From Selaginella moellendorffii (lineage: Eukaryota; Streptophyta; Lycopodiopsida; Selaginellales; Selaginellaceae), in NCBI RefSeq assembly GCF_000143415.4, contig NW_003314364.1:95578-159577 (forward strand): a stretch of 64,000 nt of DNA. The letters are read 5' to 3'. The translations under genes and the position numbers were made by a program. A model generated the notes under the pieces. That model saw only the letters and a list, made by a program, of their open reading frames with translations. It made no database searches and was not told the DNA's origin. Shown here piece after piece: positions 33,780-45,928 of the stretch. Numbering within the stretch: the stretch's first letter is position 1; every line of letters starts with the position of its first letter.

Positions 33780-34886
33780 CAAGGTGACCAAGTGGGAAAA
33801 GCACCTTAGGGAAATAAGCTATGTCATTGCAATGGCATAGTGTGTCCAAGGAAAGTAGTCTCTAAAGAGACCCATGAAAGGGTCACAAAGTTGGGCTGAG
33901 GATAGAGCCCACAGCAGAAGATGCTAAAGAGACTTACTAGGGGTGAACACCCTAGTATTGGCAAAGCAGAGCCTTTGCTATGGAATCAAAAGAATACCTC
34001 AAGGAGGGAGGTAGAGATTTGGTGTTGCTTGGTGCAACAATCAACGGATAGGACCAAAAGATGAGTGGCCAAGATAGGGCCGTGGAATTCCTTGGAAGGA
34101 ATCCAAGTGACAAAGTTAGGCGAGGAACACTAATGTGTTGGACGCTAACAAATTGTGGGAAAGGAAGTGTGTTTCCAAGGATGGATTCCGAATTGCTCCG
34201 ATTTGGCGAAAGTGGAAGCTCCAAGGGAGGGAGCGGTAAGGTAGCCAAATGATAGGGCGATGGACAACCCTAGCACAAAGTGTGATAAATGGAACTTAAT
34301 GCCCAAGGTGGCACGAAATAGAAGAGAGGATGATGGTGCCCTCAAGTAATGAACTTCCTAGGATAGGGAAGTGGAGTTGCACAATCTGTGCAATGCAAGG
34401 TGTTGGAGACACCTAGGAAATTGACTTCCAAAAGTCAAAAGAGTAAAAGTTCCAAGGTGCAAACATTCAATACATGGAAATTGAGACTACTCGAGAAGGA
34501 GCAGTGGGATTGACTTAGAGAAGGGTTTCTAAGAGGTTTAGCGAGAACTAAACCAATAAAAGGAGAGAACCACTACATGTGGTCCAAACAGCCTCTAAGT
34601 TGGAGAGACTACCCTCCTTAGAGGATGGGCAACGCATGGTGAGCCTTTGGTGTCAAACCATTGACGAATATGCAGAAGGCATGGTGAGCCTTCAATGTCA
34701 GACCATTGACAAATATTGGCTAGGTGCCAAGGATGGAAATGGTAACACATGAGGGTGTTACTTTATAAAATGGTTTACCGTTTGATGAGGACATCGAACT
34801 TCGTCTATGGGTGGTGGAGTTGTGAGACACAAAATCCCTAGGCCCCAAAGTGAAGCCGGAAGGGTGCCACCTGGTAGTGGCCGAAG

Positions 34887-35998
34887 CGAAAGCCAGACCT
34901 GCTGGAGGGCGATGGATCACTGATATGGTGGCGACAGCAGCTACTAGAAGATCTAGACTGGGACCCTGCTGCATGGCGACGAGGGACAGGAAGCTTTTTC
35001 TCCTATGCAGTCAAGGAAGCGCGGAATGGACTGCTGACATCACGAGAGGAGGCGAGAGAGGAGATTCCAAAGCTGTGGCAGAAATGGATAGCACAGGGGG
35101 TCGGCGCGGAGCAAGTGGTGGACAACACGATTCACTTCTGGAAGTTGCCCGTGCAGGAAAAAGTGAAAGTCACCTCGTGGTTGGTAGCGAACAATGGACT
35201 TCCGGTTGGACAGCGATTCCAGGACGACGCGAGTCGCAGGTGCAGGGAGTGTGACAAAATCGAGACAGTCAAGCATGCACTGTGGGAGTGTGACCACTGC
35301 AAAGGAGGTGTGGCGCCAGATTATCAACGGCAGGGAAGGAGTTGGGCGTGACACAGGATTTCGAGGCCCGCAGTGGTGGATGTGCTTCACTGGTTTGAGG
35401 AAGCGAGGGGCCCAGCCCAGGGCCCAGCCCTACGACACATCAAGTGCAGAGGACGACACGGCTTGGGGATTCAGGTCCGGTGGGACACGACCGGGGCAGA
35501 GGTAGGAGTCCCAGTGTGGGAGGCGCTTGGACATGCTCGATGGGGGATATGGTGTGCGACGGGAGTCCAGGCCCTTTGGGAAGCACGTAACCGGGCGCAC
35601 TTCAAAGGGACACAGGTCAGAGTATCACAGGTACTGGCAGAGTGGTGGAGACTTACACTGGTGGCAATACGGCTTCACCATGCTACCCTCTGGGACAGGG
35701 GGAAGCTCGAGAGGCTTGAGGAGTGGCAGAAAGCATGGCTGCCATGTTTTGGTAGAGGAGATCACAAGGATGTTCGTTGGAGATGGTGCCCCCCGGAGTC
35801 GATCTTGTGGTCAGCACGAAGGGGGGACGTGGATCTGGATGTGATATGACAGAGACGACTGCAGCTGCTTCTACTGTAGGCCTAGTCTCACTTTAGATGA
35901 GGGAGATCACCACTAGGTAGCATGAGCTTCGGGCAGCATGCCCAGTTTTTGTATTAGTCCCTACGGGACATTGGGGAATGTACATACACGTTTCATCG
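34887..35998 (+). mobile_element. LINE copy C (5'-truncated)
   Basis: Begins at TGCTGGAGGGCGATGG, matching LINE A at 57363, and ends at the LINE 3' end TTTCATC. It covers the zinc-finger part of ORF2 (RCRECD..TVKHALWECD) with a 1-2 nt indel near 35296 that shifts the frame. It directly abuts the stub of the LARD copy 3 LTR on the left and the start of LINE A on the right. No TSD is clear. Confidence 0.85.
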
Positions 35999-36228
35999 AC
36001 CCAGGGACCTAATAAAAAAAATGATTGGCTTGTTAGGGCGTGGAGGAGCACAGCTTCTAGCACCATGGCTTCCGTGATCGGAGGCGCGGCCAGAGGAGGG
36101 AGAGCGCAAAGTGGAGAGCGCCCAATCTCCCCACACTTGCTACCGACAGCGGGGGCATCTGCTGTGAGATTCAGGTAAGAATCACTCCAGAATCTCTCTG
36201 TTTTTTCTTTTACACTGCTGTGTCCAGG

Positions 36229-39200
36229 ATGGAACGTCATCCAGCACCCAGCAACAGTGGAGGACGAGCCAAGCCTCAGCCATTCACACTTGGAAAGGGC
36301 ACTCGAGGCCGCGGCCTCAGTATTTGACTGCCCCAGGGAGGGATGCTGAAGGGAAGAGCTGCCAACAGCAAAACCCCAATCACTGGCAAGAGGACATCGC
36401 TGGGCTCTCTAGGGGACAGTGAGAAGCTAGGTCCAAGTGGCACGGCAGGAAGCAGTGAGCACACAATCAGTGATCAAACAGGCTCGAGGCAGAAATCACA
36501 CCACACGGACAGTGACTACCTTGCAGAGTGCGCAGCCATAGATCTTCATGAAGAAGTCGTGCAGGATACCAGGGAGATGATGATCAGGGCTCAGCACACT
36601 CATCAGCTTCTCAAAGAACTGGCAAACACACCAAAGAATACGCTGGAAAAGCTAGTCTCACTGGAACAGGACGGTGGTGCACACAGAAGTAGCTTGGCAA
36701 CCAAGGAGGAGCCACCAGCACCAGATACAGTCCTTGAGCCCAGTTCAGGATGTCTTGGGAACCAACAGGAAGAAGATGAAGCAATGGACGAGGTGATCCT
36801 GCCTGGAAACACAGGGGTGGCGATGCACAAGTCACTAGAAGAGGAGCTGCGCAGGAGCAGTGACGGCGCAGGAGAGCAGAAGCCTTCAAGGGCACAAGGA
36901 CCTGGGCCAAGGATGTCTCAACCAGCCTCACCACCCACGCAGCATGGTTCCCCAGTACAACAAAGCTGTGCGCTGAACAGAGAAGTACAGGAAGTAAGTG
37001 GATTCCTAGGCTCGGGGGATCTAGCCAGTGGAAATGGACCACGGGAAGAGGTGGCCACAAGCAGAGCTCTAGACTTGAACTTCCTCACCCCCATCACTGA
37101 GTGCATGGGACGCAGAGTGGCTCTCAACGTGGGGAAGACTGCCTCTGGAAAAACCAAAGGTAGGACATGCCCTAATCCAAGTAAGAACAGGAGCGGCGTC
37201 ACCACTAGGGCAGCGGCAGCAGCGATGAGGGCAGCCACGGTTGTGGAGATACCAATAGGTTGTCATGCACAAGAGTCAAGAGTGGATCCAGAAGAAGAGA
37301 AGGGCTTGGAGACGCCAAATGACCAAACGAGAGGGCACAAGGAAACGCTAGAGGCACACAGGACCGAGGCAAAGGAGCCGGTCCAGGGGGAAGAGGTGAG
37401 CCACTGCCTCACCAAGGCGTCAAGTGAAAGCCAGGGCCAGTCCAAGAGAGGGCCACTCAGCCAGAAGTTTTCCCACAGGTGCCTCTCGGATCTGACCAAC
37501 AAAGTGAAAACATCTCTACCGGGCTCTCCGGTGAAGTCGGTAGGATCTCGACTTAAGAGCAGGACGTCTCCCAGTCATCAGCCTGACCGTGAGCCCCAGC
37601 TATCGGTGTTGCAACAATGTATGCCACACCAGACAGAAGAAGGACTGCTGCAATGGGATCCCCGAACCTTTGCGAAGGCTTTGCGGGAGGCCACTCAGAA
37701 CGAAGTTTACCTCCACCAAGACATACTCACCGCTGAAGTATGGCACCAGGAGACTCACCCCAAGGGAGAAGACCGAAATCTTGGCCCCGCTCTCAGGGAA
37801 GCCCTCGATCTCGCGACTGAGGCACTAGTCACACCAAAAGAACAAGAGTACACAAACAGCCAGGAGGCCCAACAAACTAAAGTGCAAGAGGAAGTTACAA
37901 GCACGTGGAAGGAACAAGAGGAGCAGGAAGTGGAACAACAAAGAGACCAAGACAAGGAGATCCCGGAAGCTAGCAAAAAGGTGGAGATGCAAAAGGAGGA
38001 ATCGATTCTGGGGAAAAGAGCGAAGCCTCTGGCGCTACTGCTGGAAGAACAGGAGGAGGAGATGAAGCGAATGGGACAGGAGAGGGAAAGAGAGGCCAAA
38101 AAGAACAGGATGGAGAAAAAGAAAGAACGCAAGGTGGCGCGTAGGAAGTTAAAGACCCAAAGTAGTTCAAAGGAGGCCCTCGCGTGGGAAAAAGAGGTGG
38201 AGGAGTTCCTCCACGAGGAGGAAACGTGTTCTGAGGAGGACCAAGAGCAGCAGAAGGGTAGCACAGCAAAAGAAAAAGCACAGGGAGCCTCGGCAGGACG
38301 TGGGTGGGAAAAGGTGGAGGACAAGTGTCGGACCACACCACACCAAGGCCCGGAGGACCCAGGGGAGCAAGGTGACTTGGGAGTTGAGCAAGAACAAGAA
38401 GGCTGCCCCGCACAAGGAAAGGTGGTAAAGGAAATCCCGCACACAAAAGCCCCTAAGACGAAGCCTCACGCCGGAGAGTCAGGGAAACGTGCTGGAACAG
38501 CGCTAGATGCCAAGGGGATGGCAAAGGCAGTCAAGCTGGGCGAGGCTCTCAGCCAGGTGGTGGCGGCTAGGGAAGAAGAACTATGACATAGAGCAGTGAT
38601 TGCAGTATTCAGGGGGAAGTTTCCCACTGGCCGCATGGCCATGGACTGGCTGAATGCTACGTTGGAGCAGGGGATTACAATCAAGAACTTGCTCCCACAT
38701 GGTCGTGGATGCTACACAGTGGTGTTTGAGATAGAGGAGGCGCAGGCTCGAGCAGAGGAGCTGCATGGACTCATCGATGATATCTGGGCGGTGTCCTTCC
38801 AAGGTTCACGGCAGATGACCAGGCACGGCTGAAGGGGGGAAGTGTCCCACTTAACGTGGCACTGTGGGACATCCCAATGGAGATGAGGATTAAAGAGGTG
38901 ATATGAAAGCTCGTCGAGGGAAGCATCGGGCAGATCGCCTCGGGACTAGACACCATGGATGCGGAGGGCATTTTGGGCCCTGTGAGACTTAAGGTCTTTG
39001 TCTCATCCCCAGCAGAACTCCCTACGGAGATAGCAGTCCTGGGACAGTACGTTCGTATACAGGTGGAAAACGCAGCACCACGCTGTGGTTTGTGCCTACA
39101 GTCTGGGCACAGCGAGAATGCGTGCATGACCAAACGACCCAAGCTTGCTCCAGGACATCCCTTTGAACTCCCAGAGGCCATGGAGAAGCAATTGAAGCAG

Positions 39201-39632
39201 CGTCCTCCAGAGCAGGCTCCACACATCCGGTTTCCAAGTGCACCACCTTTCTCGGGACCTGATTCACGGCCCAGAATGTTCGAGAGCCCGATTGCTGAAA
39301 AGGATGGAGAAGGCTTTCAGCAGGTTCTTCCTCGGACTGTGAACATGGCAATCAGATGGATCCCACCCAAGAGAGAATTAACAACCACAGAGGCGGGAGA
39401 CTGGCTGATGTACCGAGGGCACACGGCCTTCCCAGAGGTCATCACGCTCGGCGATTACCAGACCCGAATGGAACATGCCATCACCGAGTGGACGGGATTT
39501 TCAGAATATGCAGTGCGGGGCTTCTCCTGGACTAAGTACAGGGGGAGGCTCACTGCAGTATGGACCATCTCCTCGGAATGGAGGGCGAGGCCTAACAGCA
39601 CGGTTTTCTCTTGGAAATACATTGCTCCATGA
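36229..39632 (+). pseudogene. LINE A ORF1: nucleic-acid-binding protein, broken
   Basis: About 1,130 codons. The likely start ATG at 36229 follows a 3' splice-site-like sequence; a TGA at 36325-36327 interrupts it, after which an open frame runs from 36343 to 38586. Another TGA (38584-38586), a frameshift near 38800 and a TGA near 38903 precede the last open part (38955-39632). The middle is Glu/Lys/Gln-rich and probably coiled coil (about 37850-38300). The C-terminal part has a DUF4283-like domain (GKFPTGRMAMDWLN...GRGCYTVVFE) and a CCHC knuckle CGLCLQSGHSENAC. ORF1 proteins of such LINEs bind their RNA. The stop overlaps the ORF2 start as ATGA. Confidence 0.8.
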
Positions 39633-39739
39633 CTACGCTCACAGTGCTCACGTGGAACTGTCGGGGACTCAGCTCTGAGGACAGTAGACTCAACAAGAGA
39701 GTACAGCTCAAGTCCCACATCCGGGAGATTGGCTTAGAG
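39629..39739 (+). pseudogene. LINE A ORF2, N-terminal fragment (endonuclease start)
   Basis: ATG at 39629 overlaps the ORF1 stop (ATGA), suggesting translation by termination-reinitiation. The fragment has the LTWNCRGL motif of APE-type endonucleases and runs to HIREIGLE, where the 14.9-kb element is inserted. The frame continues at 54664 with EGRIDILCIQEHK. Confidence 0.85.
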
Positions 39740-39741
39740 AT

Positions 39742-39763
39742 GCTCTATTTCGTTAAAGTGGGA
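39742..39763 (+). repeat. Left terminal inverted repeat
   Basis: 22 bp starting GCTCTATTTCGTT. It is the exact reverse complement of 54642-54663. Beyond it, similarity decays, with a shared GTAAAAT. Confidence 0.88.
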
Positions 39764-40399
39764 TTTATTCAGTAAAATGGGACTAGGTACAAATTTTCAA
39801 GTATTTGAAAATGACGTGAAATTATATGTTTTTTGTCCAGGGGCTAGACATATCTGGGGCATGGTGACTAGCGCGGTGACTTTATGTCCAGACTGAGTCC
39901 ATCTGGTTGTATAATAAATCTCATTGTCAAGGTGAACAAGCCGAATCTGAAGCTAAAGAAGAGCGATGGCATGCACGCACACACTATTTGTTTGTTCATT
40001 GAGCATGTGGTGAGCTTTCCAAGATGAACGTCATTCCTATTAGCCAGACATATAACTTAATGGTGAGAACATTTAGATATTATTCAATGTTATCTTTTTC
40101 TAACGAATCTAATTGTGAAGGTGTAGCAAGAGGCATTGCTAGTCTGGAGAAGTCATTTAACTCATTTGACCCTTAGTGTATTTTCATGAAACTAAATAAC
40201 ATTCATATTATTAAGGAATTTCTCTAGTACCTTTTTTTTACGACATAGAGGCTTGCATTTCTTTCAAAGGTGATTTAGTAAAAGGCCTAAGGGCACATGC
40301 CATTCTATTTCTCAGACCGGTATTAAGATATACTAGTGCAAAGGGAAAAAGGTATTTGGTGATCAAGTAAATGGCATGAGGGCACACGCCATTATAAGG

Positions 40400-40658
40400 C
40401 TAAGCGCTAGTGGACACCTCCTTTTTGGTACTCTCAGCGGTACTATCATCCTTCTCCGGGTCAGTTGTTTTGCTTTGGATTGTTGTCTCTGACGTTACTG
40501 GGGCGTTCTCGATAGTTGTTAATGTTGCCGTTTGTCCAGAAAAATGATCACCTGGAGTATAGTACGGGGAGTTTGGAAGATTTATATATTCTACATCTTC
40601 ACCTATCTCCTTCTCCGTCTCCTTTTCTGCCTCACTTACAGATTTTGTGTTTGCCATG
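40400..40658 (-). CDS. Small acidic Ser/Thr/Glu-rich frame (uncertain)
   Basis: An ATG complementary to 40656-40658 opens about 85 codons: MANTKSVSEAEKETEKE, a short motif NLPNSPYYTPGDHF, then a Thr/Ser/Glu-rich tail. It lies downstream of the transposase gene on the same strand. No family is recognised. It could be a small gene, a former 3' exon of the transposase, or chance. Confidence 0.3.
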
Positions 40659-42387
40659 AGAACGCTCTTCACCCTAAAATATGGAGTTCGTTGTGTTATA
40701 AAAGGAAACCAACACACACGCTTCAAGGGAATGATGGTACATAAAGCACGTAAGCCCACAATATGGGTTTATGTGCCATTAATATGGGCCACACGCCATA
40801 TTATTAGATTTATGCACGTGTGATTGGTAAATGCATATGTCACATCATCTTTGTTTTACCTCACACACTATATCAGGCCTAATGAACCATATCACATGTG
40901 CGCACATGCTATATATATGGAGAAGTATTATGCAAGGATAGAAATTCAATGCATGATTGTGGAGAGCAATGGCATGAAGCCACATGCTAAATAACATTTT
41001 AGAGAAAGATCTTGTTATTTGTTATTTGTATTATCTCACTTAGGAATGGCGTAAGGCCACATGCCATCACGCCTCCTCTGATTCAGATTCGGATTGTTCA
41101 CCTTGAAATAAAATACATTAGAAACTTAGTAAAGGAATATTCATGAATCTCACCTTGAACCCGGGTTATGAATGCTCTTGCTGCATCTCTTGCATGGTCT
41201 GGCAAGGTGATGGTGGCACTCTGCTTCCGCATCCAACCATGCACAACATTATCCACCGATATGCTCATGCTGGGATCCCTTGGATTCAGCACCCATCTCT
41301 TTTCTAGGCAATCGTTCGTATATCCGGAACTTGGCTTGAACCACTCCACAGTTACATTGAAGGAGTTAGTTTCCGCGTCCTCCTCTGCATCAGTGATGCA
41401 GCGCCCCACCCATATCATTTGTTTTTTATTACTGGGTCTGACAAGCACGACCATTCCTTTGCAGACCTGTACTGGATTGAATGCTGAATCCGGCTTCTTG
41501 TTCCTCGGCCCACAATAGTGATCCTCAACATCGTTATCTGTCACTGCATTTCCAGAGGACATTGTTCCGCTACTATCTAGTGCTCTGGGTTCTGGCCAAA
41601 AGGACTCTTCCAATTCTTCATATACAACCGGCCCATTTTGGATAGCAGATATAATCTTCTCCCAGTATTCGAGCAAAGGTTTGCACCTCTGAAAATAGGA
41701 TTCTCCACCAAACACCAACCCCCTCTTCCAGAAGGCAATATGCTGTCTAATCCCGGCCACTATACTTTCCTGGTCTTTGAGTCCATCCGGGTGCATCGGC
41801 CGTGGGGAACCCTGAGGAATCATAGGTTCCCCAGTTATGGGATCTCTCTTGAAGAGTTCAATGCCGTCCACTGGCAGCCACACTGTGTCCCATTCTCTCA
41901 TCTTGTACCTCATCATTGGAGCACCGTCACACATGCTGAAATGAAACTGAAGAGGCTTGGAGTGGCCAATCAGCGTTTCGGATCCGTCCCTGATGTAGCC
42001 TCTTACAAACCCCTTAAAGTCTGGAACCTCTGTCAAAAGTGCAGCTTCAACAGTGCCTTTGATGCAATTTTGGAATTGATCGTAGAGTTGTGGGAGGGTG
42101 AGGACATTGGATCGCCGGAGGGACTCTGCCAGGTGACTGAACATGGCATCGACGTCTTCATGAGTGTGCCCAACCATGAGAAAGCCAAGTGTAACCGTTT
42201 CAAATATGCCTTTGGCAACAAGCATCGCCAAGTACGCGAAGACGTACATGTTTTTGTTCTCACTGCCAGCATTGTCTGTTTGGAGCAGAAGATGGGGTGG
42301 AAGGCCACATCGGCCGCAAGAACTTCCTTGAGATTCTGCTTCGTTTGGATGAGGCTGTGCATTCACCGGGCGACCAGCCTCGTCGGA

Positions 42388-42466
42388 ATGGCATGAGGCC
42401 TCACGTGATAACCCTACAATCTGACGGCCAACATATTCACTGGGATGGCATGGGGCCCCACGCGAT
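42388..42466. repeat. Two palindrome copies inside transposase coding sequence
   Basis: Copies at 42388-42409 and 42445-42466 lie in the open transposase frame. Their translations read as similar inserts (SREASCHSDE and SRGAPCHPSE) in a region between conserved blocks. The frame is not broken. Confidence 0.8.
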
Positions 42467-43231
42467 ACTGCAAGCCTTTGCTCCTCCTCCAGCTGAACCC
42501 TGTATGGGGTTCGATCGACAAGGGCCTTATGCAAGGGTTGGCCGTTCAGCTCAGTCTGCGCACTTTGCAGAGACCTTAAGTGTTTTGCTAGGGACGCAAT
42601 CATCATGTTTGCACCCCCGCCACCCCATAGAGGTACAAAGAAGTTCCCATAGTTCTGGGCACCATGCCCATGAGCGATTATGCCAAATAGAGACAGAGGC
42701 AGCTGCATGGATGAAGAGATTGCCTTGGGGGCAGGATTGAGTCGAGGTAAGCACGTCTTTTTCTGGTCCATTTTGTCGTGGATGATGCAGAGGTAAGAGT
42801 CAGGTCTCTCCATGGAGAGAATCCTGTTATGATAATATGCAGTCCTGCAGCTTCTCTGCTCGATGTTGTGGTCGAGCTGCCTTCTAACCAACGTCTCTCG
42901 CTCTTGAGCGCTACAAGAATTCTTCGACAAAGCCATTTTGATAGCAGTGCACTCGTCACACTTTGAAAAGTTGGAGTACTTTCCTATACTCACATCCCTG
43001 AACCTGTTGCTCCACAATCTACTAAATCTAGATTGGCTCAGCTTCCTGTAGCCATTACTCTGGAGTTCCCGATTCACATCTTCCAATATGGCCCCCTTGG
43101 TATACATGGAAGGGAGAACTCATTGGGTGTCTCGTGTTCCATCTTCCAAGAGGCGGGTTTTATGTGGTTGCTGCTCGCTACATGTCTCAACAAACCTCTT
43201 GAAGATTGCCTCTCCATATACAACATGACCC

Positions 43232-44946
43232 TGTGAGACACAAAATCCCTAGGCCCCAAAGTGGAGCCAGAAGGGCGCCACATGGTAGTGGCCGAAGCGA
43301 GAGCCAAACGAGCGTAACACGTTTGGACCAAAAGCTCCGACTTGAAAAGTCAAGAGCGGGAGTGGAACTCCCAACGAAGTGCTCGAGGAACGAGCACGAA
43401 GCGAGCAAAAGGCGAGGCTCCAAAAAGGGACCCAAAAGGACCAACACATGACACGTGGGAGTGTCCGAGATGGACTCGAGTTGGAGTCCGAAGTGGAGTC
43501 CGAGATGGACCCGAGTTGGAGTCCGAAGTGGAGTCCGAGATGGACCCGAGTTGGAGTCCGAAGTGGAGTCCGAGATGGACCCGAGTTGGAGTCCGAAGTG
43601 GAGTCCGAAGTGGAGTCCGAGATGGACCCGAGTTGGAGTCCGAAGTGGAGTCCGAGATGGACCCGAGATGGACCCGAGATGGAGTCCGAGATGGAGTCCG
43701 AGGTGGACCCGAGATGGACCCGAAATGGAGTCCGAGATGGAGTCCGAGATGGACCCGAGATGGAGTCCGAGATGGAGTCCGAAGTCGAGACCGAGACCGA
43801 GACTGGGACCGAGACCGAGACCGAGACCGAGATCGGGACCGAGACCGAGGCCGAGGCTGAGACCGAGCCCGAGCCCGAGTCCGAGTCCGAATCCGAGTCC
43901 GAGTCCGAGTCCGAGTCCGAGTCCGAGTCCGAGTCCGAGTCCGGAGCCTGAGAGGGTGAAAGCCCAAAGCGTTCGTCTCCCAGACCCTGGGGGGTTTGGT
44001 GAGCTCCAAAAGTATAGTAGGGGGAGGACTGCAGTGGAGCCAGTTTGGCCAGGAAAGGCCAGTTTGGCCCAGGAAGGCCGGACCCAGTGTTGGGTGATGA
44101 GCTGCCCACTGGGAAGTCCAAGACTAGAGTGAACACAGACCGACAAGCGGGGTAGCTTGGTGAAGTGTTCAAGAGCCGGCTCTAGTTCCCCCGGGAGATC
44201 GACTGGCCGATGCTCCCAGTCCAAGTGTGGGTGGCACTACCTACTTGGATACCTGGTGTGGCTCAACGGAACCCGCTCTAAGCCCATGGCTAGAGCACCT
44301 AAAGGCGAAAGGCGAGGAGAGTACCCAGGTGGCTCGCGTAAGGCCACGGTGTTCTGAAATGTTGTCCCGAAGGCCCAGCCTGTGGAAAGGAAGAGGAACA
44401 GTCCTCTGGGGTAGTGACCAAGGACACAGTCGTGTGGTGAGGAAGTCCCAGAGGACCGTGGGACTTAGTGGTCGGGCCTGTGGGTCTCGATCCAGTGGCA
44501 GTGTTGGCAAACACGGCCAGGGGCAGAAAGGGACTTAGTGGGAACTGACAGAGGGATATTGGGGAAGGTTATTCCCCTTGTCGGTGGGCATCCTAAGGAT
44601 GCTAAGGAGTGGATCTGAGATGACCACTCACGGATGGTTTGCCTAGTCTTGGAGAGCCAAGACGGTGATGCAAGTGGTATTGGACTACCAGTGTGGCAAA
44701 GGTGATTGGGCATGGCCTTAGCGTAACGGGCTGCTATGTCGGTGGTACCTTTGAGTGTTGGTCATGGGATCGGACACGTGGAGCACTTGGACCAAGTGCA
44801 AATGTTGAGTGGCATGGATGCCATTCTCGGGGCTAGCAAGTCCCAAGTCCTGGATTGGACTTATGGAGGTTGTGAATGAGACTCCTCCAAGTGGTCAGAG
44901 GTGTGGTTAAGTGACTAAAGTAGAATGGAAAATTTAGTCCCTTACA
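43232..44946 (+). repeat. Solo LARD LTR within the transposase gene
   Basis: A 1,715-bp LTR with TGTGAGACAC start and CCCTTACA end, flanked by a perfect TSD GACCC (43227-43231, 44947-44951). It belongs to the same family as 1798-3353, in direct orientation to the window. It contains the hexamer array (43465-43950) and none of the 22-bp palindromes. Confidence 0.95.
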
Positions 44947-45928
44947 GACCCCTGGTTTTGTGTGTACCGTCGTTCCCATGGACTGCCTGTTGAACCCTTT
45001 GTTCCTCGAACTCAGTTTTGATTCTATAGAATGTGGTTCGAGGGACTCCATAAATGATTCTCCATGCCTTCATGCAGACCAAACCCCTCTGGAAGACCAT
45101 GCCCGCCACCTGATGTTCTGAAGCATGAACAGATGACCGTAATGCCTCATACACAAAATTGCGAGCTGCCTTCCAGGACAATGTCTTGTATCTTGCTCTC
45201 TCCTCTTCAATAGCATCCCAATCAGCATGTTGACAGCACCTCCTCTTGCAACAAGCAACTGTCGAGACCATTCGAACCTCCATCGCCATTTTCTGCCTTT
45301 TCGGTTCGTTGCTCAGATCCCTTTGGCTGCGCTTTAGGAAGGTGTACTTTCTTTTCCCATGAAGAGATGTTCTGTCATCAGTTGTAGTGGTGTTTGATTG
45401 TGAATCCTTCACATTCTCAAACACTAAGTGCCTCAATTTCCACTGCACAATGCTTCCAATAGTCAGACTGTTTTCTTCTGTGTCAACAACCTCTAAAGTC
45501 GCAACTCCAATATCATCCCAGCCCAATTCTTGATTAGCAACCGCATCTCTTGGATCGACAACTGTGGCTAAGCCCTCAGCTACCACCTCCCCCTCGGGGT
45601 TGTTTAGAAACACCTTTGCCTGAATCCATGTAGCACGGTTCTTAAGATCCACGGAGGGAACATGCGTCGCACTTGCGCTGTCCCCAACATCTGCTTTCTT
45701 CTGAAAATTTTTCAAGGCAACAACAACATTTACCCCGACGACCATCTCTCCTCGTTCAATAGCGACCACATTCCCATCGAAGACAGTCTCTACTGATACA
45801 GCAGCATTGCCTTCCCCAAGCCTTTGACAGTGTATAACAAAGTTCCGATCCATAGACACAAGGGTCCCTTTTGCAACTCTCTTCCCACCATTCAAAATGT
45901 AAACCTTTTCCCCAACCCTGAAGGCCAT

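Larger units (their letters stand above)
20104..34886 (+). mobile_element. LARD copy 3: 5' LTR, interior and stub of 3' LTR, with nested insertions
   Basis: 5' LTR 20104-21942, PBS TGGTATCGGAGC (21946-21957), interior 21943-25078 and 33780-34820, PPT (34804-34820), and the first 66 bp of the 3' LTR (34821-34886). A truncated LINE interrupts the interior and itself carries LARD copy 4. The 3' LTR is cut where LINE copy C begins. A G18 homopolymer at 22748-22765 replaces a G7-8 run in other copies. It is inserted in copy 2 after GAATCGAAGGGCAT. Confidence 0.8.
35999..39739 (+). mobile_element. LINE copy A, 5' part (interrupted by the 14.9-kb element)
   Basis: Holds the 5' UTR, ORF1 and the first 37 codons of ORF2. 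The element resumes at 54662 and ends at about 58456. A GT-AG segment of 53 nt (36178-36228 region: CAG|GTAAGAAT ... GTGTCCAG|G) lies directly before the first ATG and looks like a 5' UTR intron. Confidence 0.85.
41067..45928 (-). pseudogene. DUF7869-like DDE-type transposase, interrupted by a solo LTR
   Basis: About 1,040 codons in two blocks (45928-44952 and 43231-41067), in one frame once the LTR and one TSD copy are ignored. The N-terminus has two tandem modules resembling the plant TNP1/EN/SPM transposase domain (KRVAKGTLVSMD; GEVVAEGLATVVDPRD). A Cys-rich segment (CCKRRCC) and a VCMKAWRIIYGVPRTTFYR..HGNDGT region typical of DUF7869 proteins follow. The catalytic-like core shows HDKMDQKKTCLPR, LLLQTDNAGSENKN and GHTHEDVDAMF, with acidic residues spaced as in DDE enzymes. 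A 52-nt GT-AG intron (41102-41153) leads to a short acidic last exon ending at 41067. A 5' UTR intron may end just before the ATG (TTTCAG|A). Lesions: the LTR and a TGA at 43120-43122. Confidence 0.8.

Noticed and set aside
36603-38469. Several minus-strand frames of 75-229 codons opposite LINE ORF1
   Set aside because: The plus-strand frame has the known ORF1 architecture. The minus-strand translations are low-complexity Ser/Cys/Leu and have no family.
41638-42396. 252-codon plus-strand frame opposite the transposase
   Set aside because: It lies antisense to conserved transposase motifs (DNAGSENKN, GHTHEDVD) and has no recognisable domain.
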